The notes under the pieces are model-generated. The model did not search any database, was not told the DNA's origin, and was given only the letters and a program-made list of their open reading frames with translations. From contig NZ_LQOM01000044.1 in assembly GCF_002101595.1 (NCBI RefSeq), forward strand, positions 1-64,000: a stretch of DNA of 64,000 nt. The letters run 5' to 3'. The position numbers and the translations under genes were made by a program. Shown here piece by piece: positions 49,192 through 58,329 of the stretch. Numbering within the stretch: the stretch's first letter is position 1; every line of letters starts with the position of its first letter. Source of the DNA: Mycobacterium celatum (GTDB lineage: Bacteria > Actinomycetota > Actinomycetes > Mycobacteriales > Mycobacteriaceae).

Positions 49192-50735
49192 GAACGCTGG
49201 AACCCGCGAACCGGGTCCGCATCGGCGCCCTGGCCATCGTCGTGGCGCTGCTCGTCGTCGGGGTGGGCCAAAGCTTCAGCAGTGTCCCGATGCTGTTCGC
49301 CACCCCGAGCTACTACGGACAGTTCACCGACACCGGCGGACTGAGCAAGAACGACAAGGTGCGCATCGCCGGCAAGGATGTCGGCATTGTGCAGAGCCTC
49401 AAAATCGAGGGCGACCACATTCTGATCAAGTTCTCGACCGGCACCCACACCGTGGGCACCGAGAGCCGGCTGGCGATCAAGACCGAGACCATCCTGGGCA
49501 AGAAGGTGCTCGAGATCGAGCAGCGCGGCAGCGAAAAGCTGCGCCCCGGAGGGGTTTTGCCGCTTGGCCAAAGCACCACTCCATATCAGATTTACGACGC
49601 GTTCTTCGACGTCACCAAGGCCGCCGCTGGGTGGGACATCGACACAGTCAAGCGATCGTTGAACGTGTTGTCGCACACCATCGATCAGACCTACCCGCAC
49701 CTCAGCGCCGCACTCGACGGCGTGGCCAAGTTCTCCGAGACCGTGGGCAAGCGCGACGAGGAGATCAGGCACCTGCTCGAGCGGGCCAGAAAGGTGGCCG
49801 ATGTCCTGGGTGACCGCAGTAAACAGATCAACGCGCTGCTGGTGAACGCCCAGGCCTTGCTGGCCGCGTTCAACCAACGCGGTCGGGCCGTCGAGGCGCT
49901 GCTGAGAAACGTGGCGTCGTTCTCAACCCAGGTGCGCGGGCTCATGCGCGACAACCCGAACCTGCACCACCTGCTCGAGCAGCTGCGTGTTGTCACCGAC
50001 ATTCTGGCCAAGCACAAGAACGACCTGGCGTCCGTGCTGACCACGCTGCGGAACTACACCGCGGCGCTGAGCGAGGCGGTCGGCTCCGGCCCGTACTTCA
50101 AGGTGATGGTCGCAAACCTGTTGCCGTACTGGATTTTGCAGCCGTGGGTGGATGCGGCGTTCAAGAAGCGCGGCCTCGATCCGGAGGACTTCTGGCGCAG
50201 CGCGGGGTTGCCGGCGTTCCGGTTCCCCGATCCCAACGGTACCCGGTTCCCCAACGGTGCGCCGCCACCGGCGCCGCCGGTGGCCGAGGGCACCCCGGAT
50301 CATCCGGGGCCCGCGGTGGCGCCGGGCTCGCCGTGTTCGTACGCGCCGCCGCCGGAGTTGTTGCCGCGCCCCGGTAATCCGATGCCGTGCGCGGGTGTCG
50401 ATCAAAGCGAGGGGCCCTTCGGGGCCAACGGGCCGTATCCCGGCGCACCCGACGTGCGACCCGCCCCCGCCAACCCGAACGGTCTGCCGCCGACTCCGGG
50501 TATCCCGATCGCAGGCCGGCCAGGCGAAGCGCCGCCGGACGTTCCCGGCACGCCGGTGCCGATCGCGCCGGGGCCGCCGGGGGCGCGCAGCGAGCCGTTG
50601 GGGCCGCCCGGCCCGACGCCGCCGCCGTCGACGTTCGCGCCCGGACTGCCGCCGGGGCCGCCGGCGCCGCCCGGACCCGGTGCACAACTCCCAGCGCCGT
50701 TCATCACGCCTGATGGGACCGGAGGCCAGTATTGA
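49188..50735 (+). CDS. mceC: MceC with proline-rich C-terminus
   Basis: This 515-residue protein has an anchor (IGALAIVVALLVVGVG), an MCE domain with FTDTGGLSKNDKVRIAGKDV, a long helical region to about residue 330 and a Pro/Gly-rich tail of about 150 residues. Such tails are typical of Mce1C and may cross the cell wall. The length matches the recalled value for Mce1C (515). Confidence 0.95.
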   Translation: MRTLEPANRVRIGALAIVVALLVVGVGQSFSSVPMLFATPSYYGQFTDTGGLSKNDKVRIAGKDVGIVQSLKIEGDHILIKFSTGTHTVGTESRLAIKTETILGKKVLEIEQRGSEKLRPGGVLPLGQSTTPYQIYDAFFDVTKAAAGWDIDTVKRSLNVLSHTIDQTYPHLSAALDGVAKFSETVGKRDEEIRHLLERARKVADVLGDRSKQINALLVNAQALLAAFNQRGRAVEALLRNVASFSTQVRGLMRDNPNLHHLLEQLRVVTDILAKHKNDLASVLTTLRNYTAALSEAVGSGPYFKVMVANLLPYWILQPWVDAAFKKRGLDPEDFWRSAGLPAFRFPDPNGTRFPNGAPPPAPPVAEGTPDHPGPAVAPGSPCSYAPPPELLPRPGNPMPCAGVDQSEGPFGANGPYPGAPDVRPAPANPNGLPPTPGIPIAGRPGEAPPDVPGTPVPIAPGPPGARSEPLGPPGPTPPPSTFAPGLPPGPPAPPGPGAQLPAPFITPDGTGGQY

Positions 50736-52300
50736 GCACCATCTTCGACATCCACAACGTGCGGCTGCCCTCACTGTCGCGGGCGTCGGTCGTCATCGGT
50801 TCGGCTGTGCTGCTGCTGAGTCTCATCGCGGCGTTCGTCGGCTGGCAGGTCTATCACCGGCTGACGAATACCACTGTGGTGGCGTACTTTCCGCAGGCCG
50901 ACGCGCTGTACTCCGGGGACAAGGTGCAGATCATGGGCATTCGCGTCGGCGCGATCGACAAGATCGAGCCGGCCGGCGACAAGATGAAAGTGACCTTTCA
51001 CTACCAGAGCCGGTACAAGGTGCCGGCCAACGCGCAGGCGGTGATCCTGAACCCGACGCTGGTGGCGTCGCGGGCCATCCAGCTCGAGCCGCCGTACAAG
51101 GGCGGGCCGGTGCTCGCGGATAACGCGGTGATCCCCATCGAACGCACCCAGGTGCCGGTGGAATGGGACGACCTGCGCAACCAATTCACCAACATCATCG
51201 ACAAACTCGGCCCCACACCCGAACAGCCCAAGGGCCCGTTCGGCGACATCGTCGAATCCTTCGCCGACGGGCTGGCCGGCAAGGGCAAGCAGATCAACAC
51301 CACGCTGGACAACCTGTCGCAGGCCTTGACCACCCTCGACGAGGGCCGCGGCGACTTCTTCGCCGTGCTCCGCAGCCTGGCGCTGTTCGTCAACGCTCTG
51401 CACGAAGACGATCAGCAGTTCGTCGCGCTGAACAAGGACCTGGCCCAGTTCACGAACGCCCTGACCTCCTCAGATCAGGCCGCCGCCAACGCGATCCAGC
51501 AGACGGACGACCTGTTGGACACGGCTCGCACGTTCTTCAACGAGAACCGCGAGGTGCTGGCCCACGACGTCAACAACCTCTCCGAGGCGACCACCGCGAT
51601 CGTGCAGGATACCCCGAGGGACGGTTTGGAGACCGCGCTACACATCCTGCCCACCATGGCCGCCAACGTGCTGGGCATTTACGAGCCCGCGCACGGCAGC
51701 CTGACCGGTGTGCCCGCGCTGGTCAACTTCGCGAACCCAATGCAGTTCATCTGCAGCGCAATTCAGGCCGGCAGCCGACTGGGGTATCAAGAGTCCGCCG
51801 AACTGTGTGCGCAGTATCTGGCCCCGATTCTGGACGCGATCAAGTTCAACTACGCGCCGTTCGGGATGAACCTGTTCAGTTCCGCCGACACCCTGCCCAA
51901 GAACGTCGCCTACTCCGAGCCGCGGCTGCAGCCGCCGCCTGGGTACAAGGACACCACCGTGCCCGGGATCTTTTCGCGGGATACGCCGTGGTCGCACCGG
52001 AACTCCGAGCCGGGCTGGATTGTCGCGCCGGGCATGCAAGGAGTGCAGGTCGGGCCGGCCACGGCAGCCTTGTTGACGCCGGAGTCGCTGGAGGAGTTGA
52101 TGGGTGGCCCGGACATCGCCCCGCCGCCGCCGGGACAGAACATGCCCGGCCCGCCGAACGCCTACGACCAGAACAACCCGCTGCCGCCGCCGTGGTATCC
52201 GCAGCCGCTGCCCTCACCGACGGCGGCCGCGCCACCGCCGCCGGCTGAAGCTCCGCTCGGTGCCGCCGAGGCGCCCGGACCGGCAGGACCGGGATCATGA
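50732..52300 (+). CDS. mceD: MceD with proline-rich C-terminus
   Basis: This 522-residue protein begins at TTG 50732 in a 4-nt overlap (TTGA). STIFDIHNVRL at its start, then AYFPQADALYSGDKVQIMG, match Mce1D. The conserved IKFNYAPFG and YSEPRLQPPPGYKDTTVPGI occur near residue 370-410, with a Pro-rich tail after about 450. It forms part of the hetero-hexameric Mce ring. Confidence 0.95.
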   Translation: MSTIFDIHNVRLPSLSRASVVIGSAVLLLSLIAAFVGWQVYHRLTNTTVVAYFPQADALYSGDKVQIMGIRVGAIDKIEPAGDKMKVTFHYQSRYKVPANAQAVILNPTLVASRAIQLEPPYKGGPVLADNAVIPIERTQVPVEWDDLRNQFTNIIDKLGPTPEQPKGPFGDIVESFADGLAGKGKQINTTLDNLSQALTTLDEGRGDFFAVLRSLALFVNALHEDDQQFVALNKDLAQFTNALTSSDQAAANAIQQTDDLLDTARTFFNENREVLAHDVNNLSEATTAIVQDTPRDGLETALHILPTMAANVLGIYEPAHGSLTGVPALVNFANPMQFICSAIQAGSRLGYQESAELCAQYLAPILDAIKFNYAPFGMNLFSSADTLPKNVAYSEPRLQPPPGYKDTTVPGIFSRDTPWSHRNSEPGWIVAPGMQGVQVGPATAALLTPESLEELMGGPDIAPPPPGQNMPGPPNAYDQNNPLPPPWYPQPLPSPTAAAPPPPAEAPLGAAEAPGPAGPGS

Positions 52301-53421
52301 GGCGGGCGACGCGACGCGCGCTGGCCTTGTTGGTGGCCGTGATGGTGCTGACGTCCTGCGGGAACTGGCGCGGGATTTCCAACGTGCCGCTGCCCGGCGG
52401 GCCGGGTAGCGGACCGGGCGCCTACACCGTCTACGTGCAGATACCGAATACGTTGGCGCTCAACGGGAACAGCCGGGTCTTGGTGGCCGACGTCTTTGTC
52501 GGCACCGTGCGCGCGATCAACCTGAAGAACTGGGTCGCCACGCTGACGATCGATCTGGACAAGGCTGTCCGATTGCCGAAGAACGCCACCGCCAAGATCG
52601 GCCAGACCAGCCTGCTGGGTTCTCAGCACGTCGAGCTGGCCGCGCCGCCGAACCCGTCGCCGCAGCTGCTGAAAGACGGCGACACCATGGCGCTGAAGAA
52701 CGCATCGGCCTATCCGTCGATCGAGCAGACCCTGGCCAGCCTGGCGATGGTGTTGCGCGGCGGCGGGATTCCGAACCTCGAGGTGATCCAGAACGAGGTC
52801 TATAACATGCTGCACGGGCGCGCGCAGCAATTCCGGGAGTTTCTGCACAAGCTGGACACCTTTGTCGCCAAGCTCAACCAGCAGCGCGGCGACGTCACCC
52901 ACGCGATCGATTCGACCAACCGGCTGCTGGGCTATGTGGGCGGACGCTCGGATGTCATCGATCGGGCGCTCACCGAGTTCCCGCCGCTGGCAAAGCATTT
53001 CGCAGATCAGCGGGATCTGTTCATCAACGCCGTCGACGCGGTGGGACGGCTCAGCGACGTCGCCGACCAGACGCTGTCGGCGTCACGGGGCGATCTGCAT
53101 CAGGATCTGCAGTTGCTGCAGCGGCCGCTGAAGCAACTCGGCCTTGCCTCACCGTATTTGGTGGACGCCCTGGGGCTGCTGCTGTCCCCGCCGTTCACCA
53201 TCGACAGCGTGCCGAAGATCGTGCGCGGCGACTACATCAACGTCTCCGGGTCGTTCGACCTCACGCTGAGCACCATCGACAATGCCGTCTTTTCCGGAAC
53301 CGGAATCTCGGGAATGCTGCGCGCACTCGAACAGTCGTGGGGCCGCGATCCCGCAACCATGGTCCCCGACATCAGGTTCTCGCCCAACCCTGCCGACGCT
53401 CCGGTGGAACGGGGTGAGTAG
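52297..53421 (+). CDS. mceE: MceE lipoprotein
   Basis: This 374-residue protein has a lipoprotein signal RRALALLVAVMVLTSCGN with the lipobox LTSC, as in LprK (Mce1E). The MCE domain follows, with YTVYVQIPNTLALNGNSRVL and KIGQTSLLGSQHVELA. Lipid anchoring on the outer face of the membrane distinguishes E from the other subunits. It is coupled to mceD by ATGA. Confidence 0.95.
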   Translation: MRRATRRALALLVAVMVLTSCGNWRGISNVPLPGGPGSGPGAYTVYVQIPNTLALNGNSRVLVADVFVGTVRAINLKNWVATLTIDLDKAVRLPKNATAKIGQTSLLGSQHVELAAPPNPSPQLLKDGDTMALKNASAYPSIEQTLASLAMVLRGGGIPNLEVIQNEVYNMLHGRAQQFREFLHKLDTFVAKLNQQRGDVTHAIDSTNRLLGYVGGRSDVIDRALTEFPPLAKHFADQRDLFINAVDAVGRLSDVADQTLSASRGDLHQDLQLLQRPLKQLGLASPYLVDALGLLLSPPFTIDSVPKIVRGDYINVSGSFDLTLSTIDNAVFSGTGISGMLRALEQSWGRDPATMVPDIRFSPNPADAPVERGE

Positions 53422-53424
53422 CCG

Positions 53425-54978
53425 ATGTTGACCCGCTTCATCCGCTACCAGTTGATCGTGTTCGCCATTCTGACGGTGGCCGCACTGGTTGCCCTGGGCT
53501 GGTATTACCTGCGGCTGCCAAGCCTTGTCGGCATCGGCCAGTACACGCTCACAGCGGATCTGCCTGCCTCGGGCGGTTTGTATCGCACGTCGAATGTGAC
53601 CTATCGCGGGATTCAGATCGGCAAGGTTACCAAGGTTCAGCCGACGGTGAAGGGCGCGCGGGCCACCTTGTCCATCGACAAGCGTTACCGAATCCCCGTC
53701 GACGCCACGGCCAACGTGCACTCGGTGTCGGCAGTCGGCGAGCAATACCTGGACCTGGTGTCCACCGGCAATCCGGGAAAGTTCTTCTCGCCCGGCCAAA
53801 CCATCACCAAGGGAACGGTGCCCAGTGAGATCGGCCCCGCGCTGGACGCCGCCAATCGCGGCCTGTCTGTGTTACCCAAGAACAAGATCGGATCGCTGCT
53901 CGACGAGACCGCCCAAGCGGTCGGCGGCATGGGGCCGGCGCTGCAACGCTTGGTCGACTCGACCCAGACGGTTGTCGGCGACTTCAAGAACAACCTCTCC
54001 GACGTCAACGACATCATCCAGAATTCCGCACCGATCATCGACAGCCAGGTCAACTCCGGCGATTCGATCGAACGCTGGTCCCACAACCTGAACGTGCTGA
54101 CGGCGCAGGTCGCCCAGAACGACGCCAGCCTGCAACGCATCCTGTCGAAGGCTCCGCCGACCGCCGATCAGGTCGCCGAGGTGTTCAGCGACGTCCGGGA
54201 GGCACTGCCGCAGACGGTGGCCAACCTCGAGATCGTTGCCGACATGCTCAAGCGCTACAACAAGGGCCTCGAGCAGTTGCTGGTGTTCTTGCCGGAGATC
54301 GGGTCGATCGCGCAGTCCGTGATCGCCTCGGCCCCGGGGTCCGTGCTGATGGACTTCAACCTGTCGCTCAACAATCCGCCGCCGTGCCTGACCGGATTCC
54401 TGCCGGCATCGGAGTGGCGAGCGCCCGCCGACACCAGCACGGCGCCGTTGCCGGCCGGCACGTATTGCAAGATCCCGCAAGACACTCCGGCCAATGTGGT
54501 GCGCGGTGCGCGCAACCTGCCGTGCGTCGACGTCCCGGGCAAACGTGCGGCGACGCCGCGGGAGTGCCGCGACCCCAAACCGTACGTGCCGCTGGGCACC
54601 AACCCGTGGTACGGCGACCCCAACCAGATTCGTAACTGCCCGGCGCCCGGGGCGCGCTGTGATCAACCGGTCAACCCCGGCCAGGTGATACCGGCGCCGT
54701 CGGTCAACAACGGACTGAACCCGCTACAGGCCGATAGGGTGCCCGGGACGCCGCCGCCGGTCAACGATCCGCTGTCCCGGCCGGGTTCGGGCACCGTCCA
54801 GTGCAACGGACAGCAGCCCAACCCGTGCGTCTACACGCCGTCCAGCCCCGCGGCCGTCTATTTGCCGTCCAGCGGGGAAGTGGTGGGGCCCGATGGGGTC
54901 AAGTACAACCTCGAGAATTCGACCGACCTCGGTGACGACGGGTGGAAGCAGATGCTCGCGCCGGCCCCGGCTCGTTGA
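53425..54978 (+). CDS. mceF: MceF
   Basis: This 517-residue last subunit begins LTRFIRYQLIVFAILTVAAL and continues LRLPSLVGIGQYTL and LPASGGLYRTSNVTYRGIQI, almost as Mce1F. The C-terminal part is rich in Pro and Cys (for example PCLTGFLPASEWRAP). No mam-type genes follow, unlike the classical mce1 locus. Its stop codon lies within the left arm of a strong hairpin. Confidence 0.95.
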   Translation: MLTRFIRYQLIVFAILTVAALVALGWYYLRLPSLVGIGQYTLTADLPASGGLYRTSNVTYRGIQIGKVTKVQPTVKGARATLSIDKRYRIPVDATANVHSVSAVGEQYLDLVSTGNPGKFFSPGQTITKGTVPSEIGPALDAANRGLSVLPKNKIGSLLDETAQAVGGMGPALQRLVDSTQTVVGDFKNNLSDVNDIIQNSAPIIDSQVNSGDSIERWSHNLNVLTAQVAQNDASLQRILSKAPPTADQVAEVFSDVREALPQTVANLEIVADMLKRYNKGLEQLLVFLPEIGSIAQSVIASAPGSVLMDFNLSLNNPPPCLTGFLPASEWRAPADTSTAPLPAGTYCKIPQDTPANVVRGARNLPCVDVPGKRAATPRECRDPKPYVPLGTNPWYGDPNQIRNCPAPGARCDQPVNPGQVIPAPSVNNGLNPLQADRVPGTPPPVNDPLSRPGSGTVQCNGQQPNPCVYTPSSPAAVYLPSSGEVVGPDGVKYNLENSTDLGDDGWKQMLAPAPAR

Positions 54979-55037
54979 GATCGCGCTCAAGGCTGTCGAT
55001 TGCTGAAAATCACGACCCTGAGCGCGATCTCAACGAG
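54971..55037. terminator. Perfect 19-bp bidirectional hairpin
   Basis: CTCGTTGAGATCGCGCTCA (54971-54989) pairs perfectly with TGAGCGCGATCTCAACGAG (55019-55037) around 29 nt. The left arm contains the mceF stop, the right arm encodes the end of the minus-strand SDR, and the loop holds that gene's stop. It should terminate both converging operons. Confidence 0.75.
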
Positions 55038-55903
55038 AGGCGGGCGCCGAGCTTCGCCAGCCTTTCGATCGACAACGGCCGGGCCATGGTCCTGTTTATG
55101 CCGGGGGCAATTCTCAGCATGACGTAGCCGAGCCAGGCTTCGGCGCGAACGGGCACCACCGCGAGGTCGAATCGCACACCGCGCACGGCCGCCCGCGCGA
55201 CCAGATCGGGGCTCATCGGCGAGAACGGCAGCCTCTCGGCGAATTCCTGCAGCTGCCTGGTGAGCTGCTTGCCGCGATCGATCAGCGCTTCGTCGACGCC
55301 CACCATGATCGCGTGGTCGCCGATGTTCGTGTTGATCACGCCGGGGCAAATAGCGCTGACCCCAACACCTTTCGGCCCCAGCTCCAGGCGCAGACACTCG
55401 GTCAGCATCTTCACACCGGCCTTGGACACCGAGTACGCAGACATCACCGGCGTCGGGGTGAACGCGGCCGCCGAGGCGATGTTGACGATGTGACCGCTGC
55501 CGCGCTCGACCATCTGGGCACCGAACGCCCGGCAGCCATAGACCACGCCCATCAGGTTGACGCCGAGCTGGTGCTCCCAGTCGGCCGGGGTCAGCTCCAG
55601 GAAGGGGCCGCCGACGAGCATGCCCGCATTATTCACCAGCACATCGGTATAGCCGTGCTCGGCGAGGACGTCGCAGGCGAACGCATCCCACTCGTCGGGC
55701 TTGGTGACGTCGAGCTGCGCGGCCGAGGCGGAGTAGCCGTGGCCGCGGATGACCGCTGTTGTCGCCTGCGCGGCATCGAGGTCGAGGTCGGAGACCACCA
55801 CGTGCGCACCGAGTTTGGCGAATCTCATCGCGGTCGCCCGGCCGATGCCGCTGCCGGCGCCCGTGACCACTACGACCCGCGGCTGCAGCCGGTTGAGCTT
55901 CAC
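55010..55903 (-). CDS. Classical short-chain dehydrogenase
   Basis: This 297-residue SDR has VVVVTGAGSGIGRATAMRFA, NNAGMLVGG and the catalytic pair YSVSKAGV. The C-terminal extension of about 40 residues with a basic, amphipathic end suggests membrane association. The start is GTG 55903, in a 4-nt GTGA overlap with the monooxygenase stop; the longer frame merely reads into that gene. It probably reduces or oxidises a substrate shared with that monooxygenase. Confidence 0.9.
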   Translation of the reverse strand: MKLNRLQPRVVVVTGAGSGIGRATAMRFAKLGAHVVVSDLDLDAAQATTAVIRGHGYSASAAQLDVTKPDEWDAFACDVLAEHGYTDVLVNNAGMLVGGPFLELTPADWEHQLGVNLMGVVYGCRAFGAQMVERGSGHIVNIASAAAFTPTPVMSAYSVSKAGVKMLTECLRLELGPKGVGVSAICPGVINTNIGDHAIMVGVDEALIDRGKQLTRQLQEFAERLPFSPMSPDLVARAAVRGVRFDLAVVPVRAEAWLGYVMLRIAPGINRTMARPLSIERLAKLGARLSLRSRSGS

Positions 55904-57420
55904 ACGAATTCCTTCGCTTTGGCCACCGCCGGCGCACCCACGCTGTAGCGATACACGTCGAGGTCGTAATGCCGGTTGTGCCAGTACATTTCGCCATGGG
56001 TTGACGGACGGAACGGTGAATCGCCGTGGCTGTTGAGGTAGTAGGTGTTCGACCCCGCGCATGTCGGGGTGAACAGGAAGTTCTTCTGCTGACGCCGCAG
56101 GCAGCTGCGGAAGTACTCGTCGTGTGCCTCTTGGCGGACCTCACATACGGTGGCGCCGCGGCGCTTGGTCTCCGCGATGGCGCGGCTCAGGTGCGCCGAG
56201 GTGGCCTCGATCATCCACAGGTACGAGCCCAGCACGAATCCGTAGGGTCCGGTGATCGCGAACATATTCGGAAAGCCCGGCACCGAAACCCCTTGATACG
56301 CCTGGTATCTGTGCTCTTCCCAGAACTGTCCCAGTTCTACGCCGTCGCGGCCGACCACCGGGAAGGGCGGCACCGCCCCCTTGTCCCACAGCCGGAAGCC
56401 CGTCGCGCAGATCAAGACGTCGACCCGATGCTCGGCACCGTCGACGGTGCGCACGCCGTCGGTGGTGACGCGCTCGATGGACTCGGTGACCAGGCTGACA
56501 TCGTCGCGGTTGAAGGTCCGCAGATAGTCGTTGGACATCGACGGGCGTTTGCAGCCCAATCCGTACCGGGGGATCAGCTTTTCCCGGATCACCGGATCCT
56601 TGACCTGACTGCGCATCCAGCGCCGCACCGGTGCTTCGCCTAGTTGCCGGGTGGCATCGACCAGCCACCGCGGCCCGGCCCACAGCCCGCTCATGCCCAG
56701 CTCGGTCAGCGCGGTGCCGGCCATCCGGATGGTCGATCGAATCCACGGTTGGCTCATCAGCGCCCGGCCCAGCGGACCCACCGTGACATCCGGTTTGGGA
56801 AACACCCAGATCGGGGTTCGCTGGAACACGGTGAGGTGGCTGACGTCGTCGACAATCGCGGGCACCAGTTGCAGCGACGTGGCTCCGGTGCCGATCACCG
56901 CGACCCGCTTGCCAGTCAGCTCCACGTCGTGATCCCACAGCGCCGTGTGCACCAGTGTGCCACCGAATTCGTCGAGGCTCGGGATGTCGGGCATCTTGGG
57001 GCGTTCCAATCCGCCCACCGCCATCACGACGAACCGTGCGGTCAGCTTCCGGTCGCCGTCGGTGGTCAGTCGCCACAGGCTGTGGGTCTCGTCGAAGGTT
57101 GCCGACGTGATCGTGGTGGACAGGCGCAATTTCTCGCGCAGGCCGTACTTGTCCACCATGTCGTCGGCGTAGTCGCGAAGTTCTGCTCCCGGAGTGAAGA
57201 TCCGGGACCAGTCGCCGCGCTGCTCGTAGGAGAAGCTGTAGATGAAGGTCGGGATGTCGACTGCCACGCCCGGATACGTGTTCGCGTGCCAGGTGCCGCC
57301 GACCCGATCCCATTTGTCGGCGATGACGAAGTCGTGAATTCCTCGTCGCTGCAGGGCGATACCGGCTCCGATGCCGCCGAAGCCCGCCCCCACGACGACG
57401 ACTTCGTAATCTGGGATCAT
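55900..57420 (-). CDS. Baeyer-Villiger-type flavin monooxygenase
   Basis: This 506-residue enzyme has the first Rossmann motif VVGAGFGGIGAGIALQRRG, then GGTWHANTYPGVAVDIP and the second VIGTGATSLQLVPAI. The fingerprint FGGTLVHTALWD fits FxGxxxHxxxW(P/D) of type I Baeyer-Villiger monooxygenases. It would insert oxygen next to a ketone to give an ester or lactone. It is preceded by the PF10118-type genes and followed by the SDR, all on the minus strand, suggesting an operon of alcohol-ketone-ester steps. Confidence 0.9.
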   Translation of the reverse strand: MIPDYEVVVVGAGFGGIGAGIALQRRGIHDFVIADKWDRVGGTWHANTYPGVAVDIPTFIYSFSYEQRGDWSRIFTPGAELRDYADDMVDKYGLREKLRLSTTITSATFDETHSLWRLTTDGDRKLTARFVVMAVGGLERPKMPDIPSLDEFGGTLVHTALWDHDVELTGKRVAVIGTGATSLQLVPAIVDDVSHLTVFQRTPIWVFPKPDVTVGPLGRALMSQPWIRSTIRMAGTALTELGMSGLWAGPRWLVDATRQLGEAPVRRWMRSQVKDPVIREKLIPRYGLGCKRPSMSNDYLRTFNRDDVSLVTESIERVTTDGVRTVDGAEHRVDVLICATGFRLWDKGAVPPFPVVGRDGVELGQFWEEHRYQAYQGVSVPGFPNMFAITGPYGFVLGSYLWMIEATSAHLSRAIAETKRRGATVCEVRQEAHDEYFRSCLRRQQKNFLFTPTCAGSNTYYLNSHGDSPFRPSTHGEMYWHNRHYDLDVYRYSVGAPAVAKAKEFV

Positions 57421-57424
57421 CGCT

Positions 57425-58312
57425 CTACTTGAGGTGGTCGACCAGGGCGCCTTCGGTGCCGAACAATTCCCGCCGCCACCTTTCCAGCAGCTCGCTGGTG
57501 TCGATGTCGTCGGGGTGGAAACCCGGCCTCATGTACTTACGCAGATCCGCCATCAGGCCTTTCAACAGCGGCCCCCGAAAGACGCCGATCGTCTGGCGCA
57601 GCACCGTGATCGGGCGCCAGCCAGTGGGGTCCAACATGATCGACAGCGCCACGCCGCCCGTGACGACCGGGATGGTGAGGACGTAGATCACCGCCATCAC
57701 CCCGATGCGGATCCACTCCGGTCCGCCGACCGCGCGGTAGACGTCGAACGCCACCGACTTGTGTTCCAGCTCCTCGATGGCGTGCCAATTGAGCAGGTGG
57801 CGTACCTCGGGATCGCCTGGGATCGCCTGCATTTCGTCGGTCAGCATGCGCTGCGCTAGTGTCGCGGTGTAGTGCTCGGCCGCCGCCGTCATCGCCAAAT
57901 GCAGATAGCCCGGCAACCGGTTCTCATAACGCAGCAGCAGTTTGTGGCGCCTGCTGTCGTGGTCGAACATGAACAGGCGGACCAAGGGATAGCCCTTTGC
58001 GACCAGTTGCTCGTTGAGCCGCCGGTGCTCTTGACCGTGCACCGACTCCTGGCCGATGAATCCGGCGACTCTTTTCTTGAGCACAGGATCGGTCACCTGA
58101 TCGGCGAAGCGGCGCACCGACCTGATGAACCCCTCCTCGCCGGGCGGGAATATCGCCGACAGCAGCGCGGTCAGGTGGCTGAGCACGATGTCGCCCTCGA
58201 CGAAGTGACGCTTCATCGGCTGCGGGTCGCCGAAGCGGAACCGGATGCGACGCACCGGGGGATACGTTCTGGCGGAAACGCTTTCGACTGTCGCCCGCTG
58301 TACAGCACCCAT
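57425..58312 (-). CDS. PF10118-type predicted metal-dependent hydrolase, copy 2
   Basis: This 295-residue protein has conserved FPPGEEGFIRSVRRFADQV, FIGQESVHGQEHRRLNEQL, TAAAEHYTA and WHAIEELEHKSVAFDVYRAV. The repeated ExxH motifs (GEE, QESxHxxEH, AEH, EELEH) could bind a di-metal centre as in ferritin-like proteins. The family is annotated as a predicted metal-dependent hydrolase without a proven reaction. It lies 17 nt after its paralogue. AAGGAGAAGATCGTC precedes the ATG at 58312. Confidence 0.85.
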   Translation of the reverse strand: MGAVQRATVESVSARTYPPVRRIRFRFGDPQPMKRHFVEGDIVLSHLTALLSAIFPPGEEGFIRSVRRFADQVTDPVLKKRVAGFIGQESVHGQEHRRLNEQLVAKGYPLVRLFMFDHDSRRHKLLLRYENRLPGYLHLAMTAAAEHYTATLAQRMLTDEMQAIPGDPEVRHLLNWHAIEELEHKSVAFDVYRAVGGPEWIRIGVMAVIYVLTIPVVTGGVALSIMLDPTGWRPITVLRQTIGVFRGPLLKGLMADLRKYMRPGFHPDDIDTSELLERWRRELFGTEGALVDHLK

Positions 58313-58329
58313 GACGATCTTCTCCTTGG

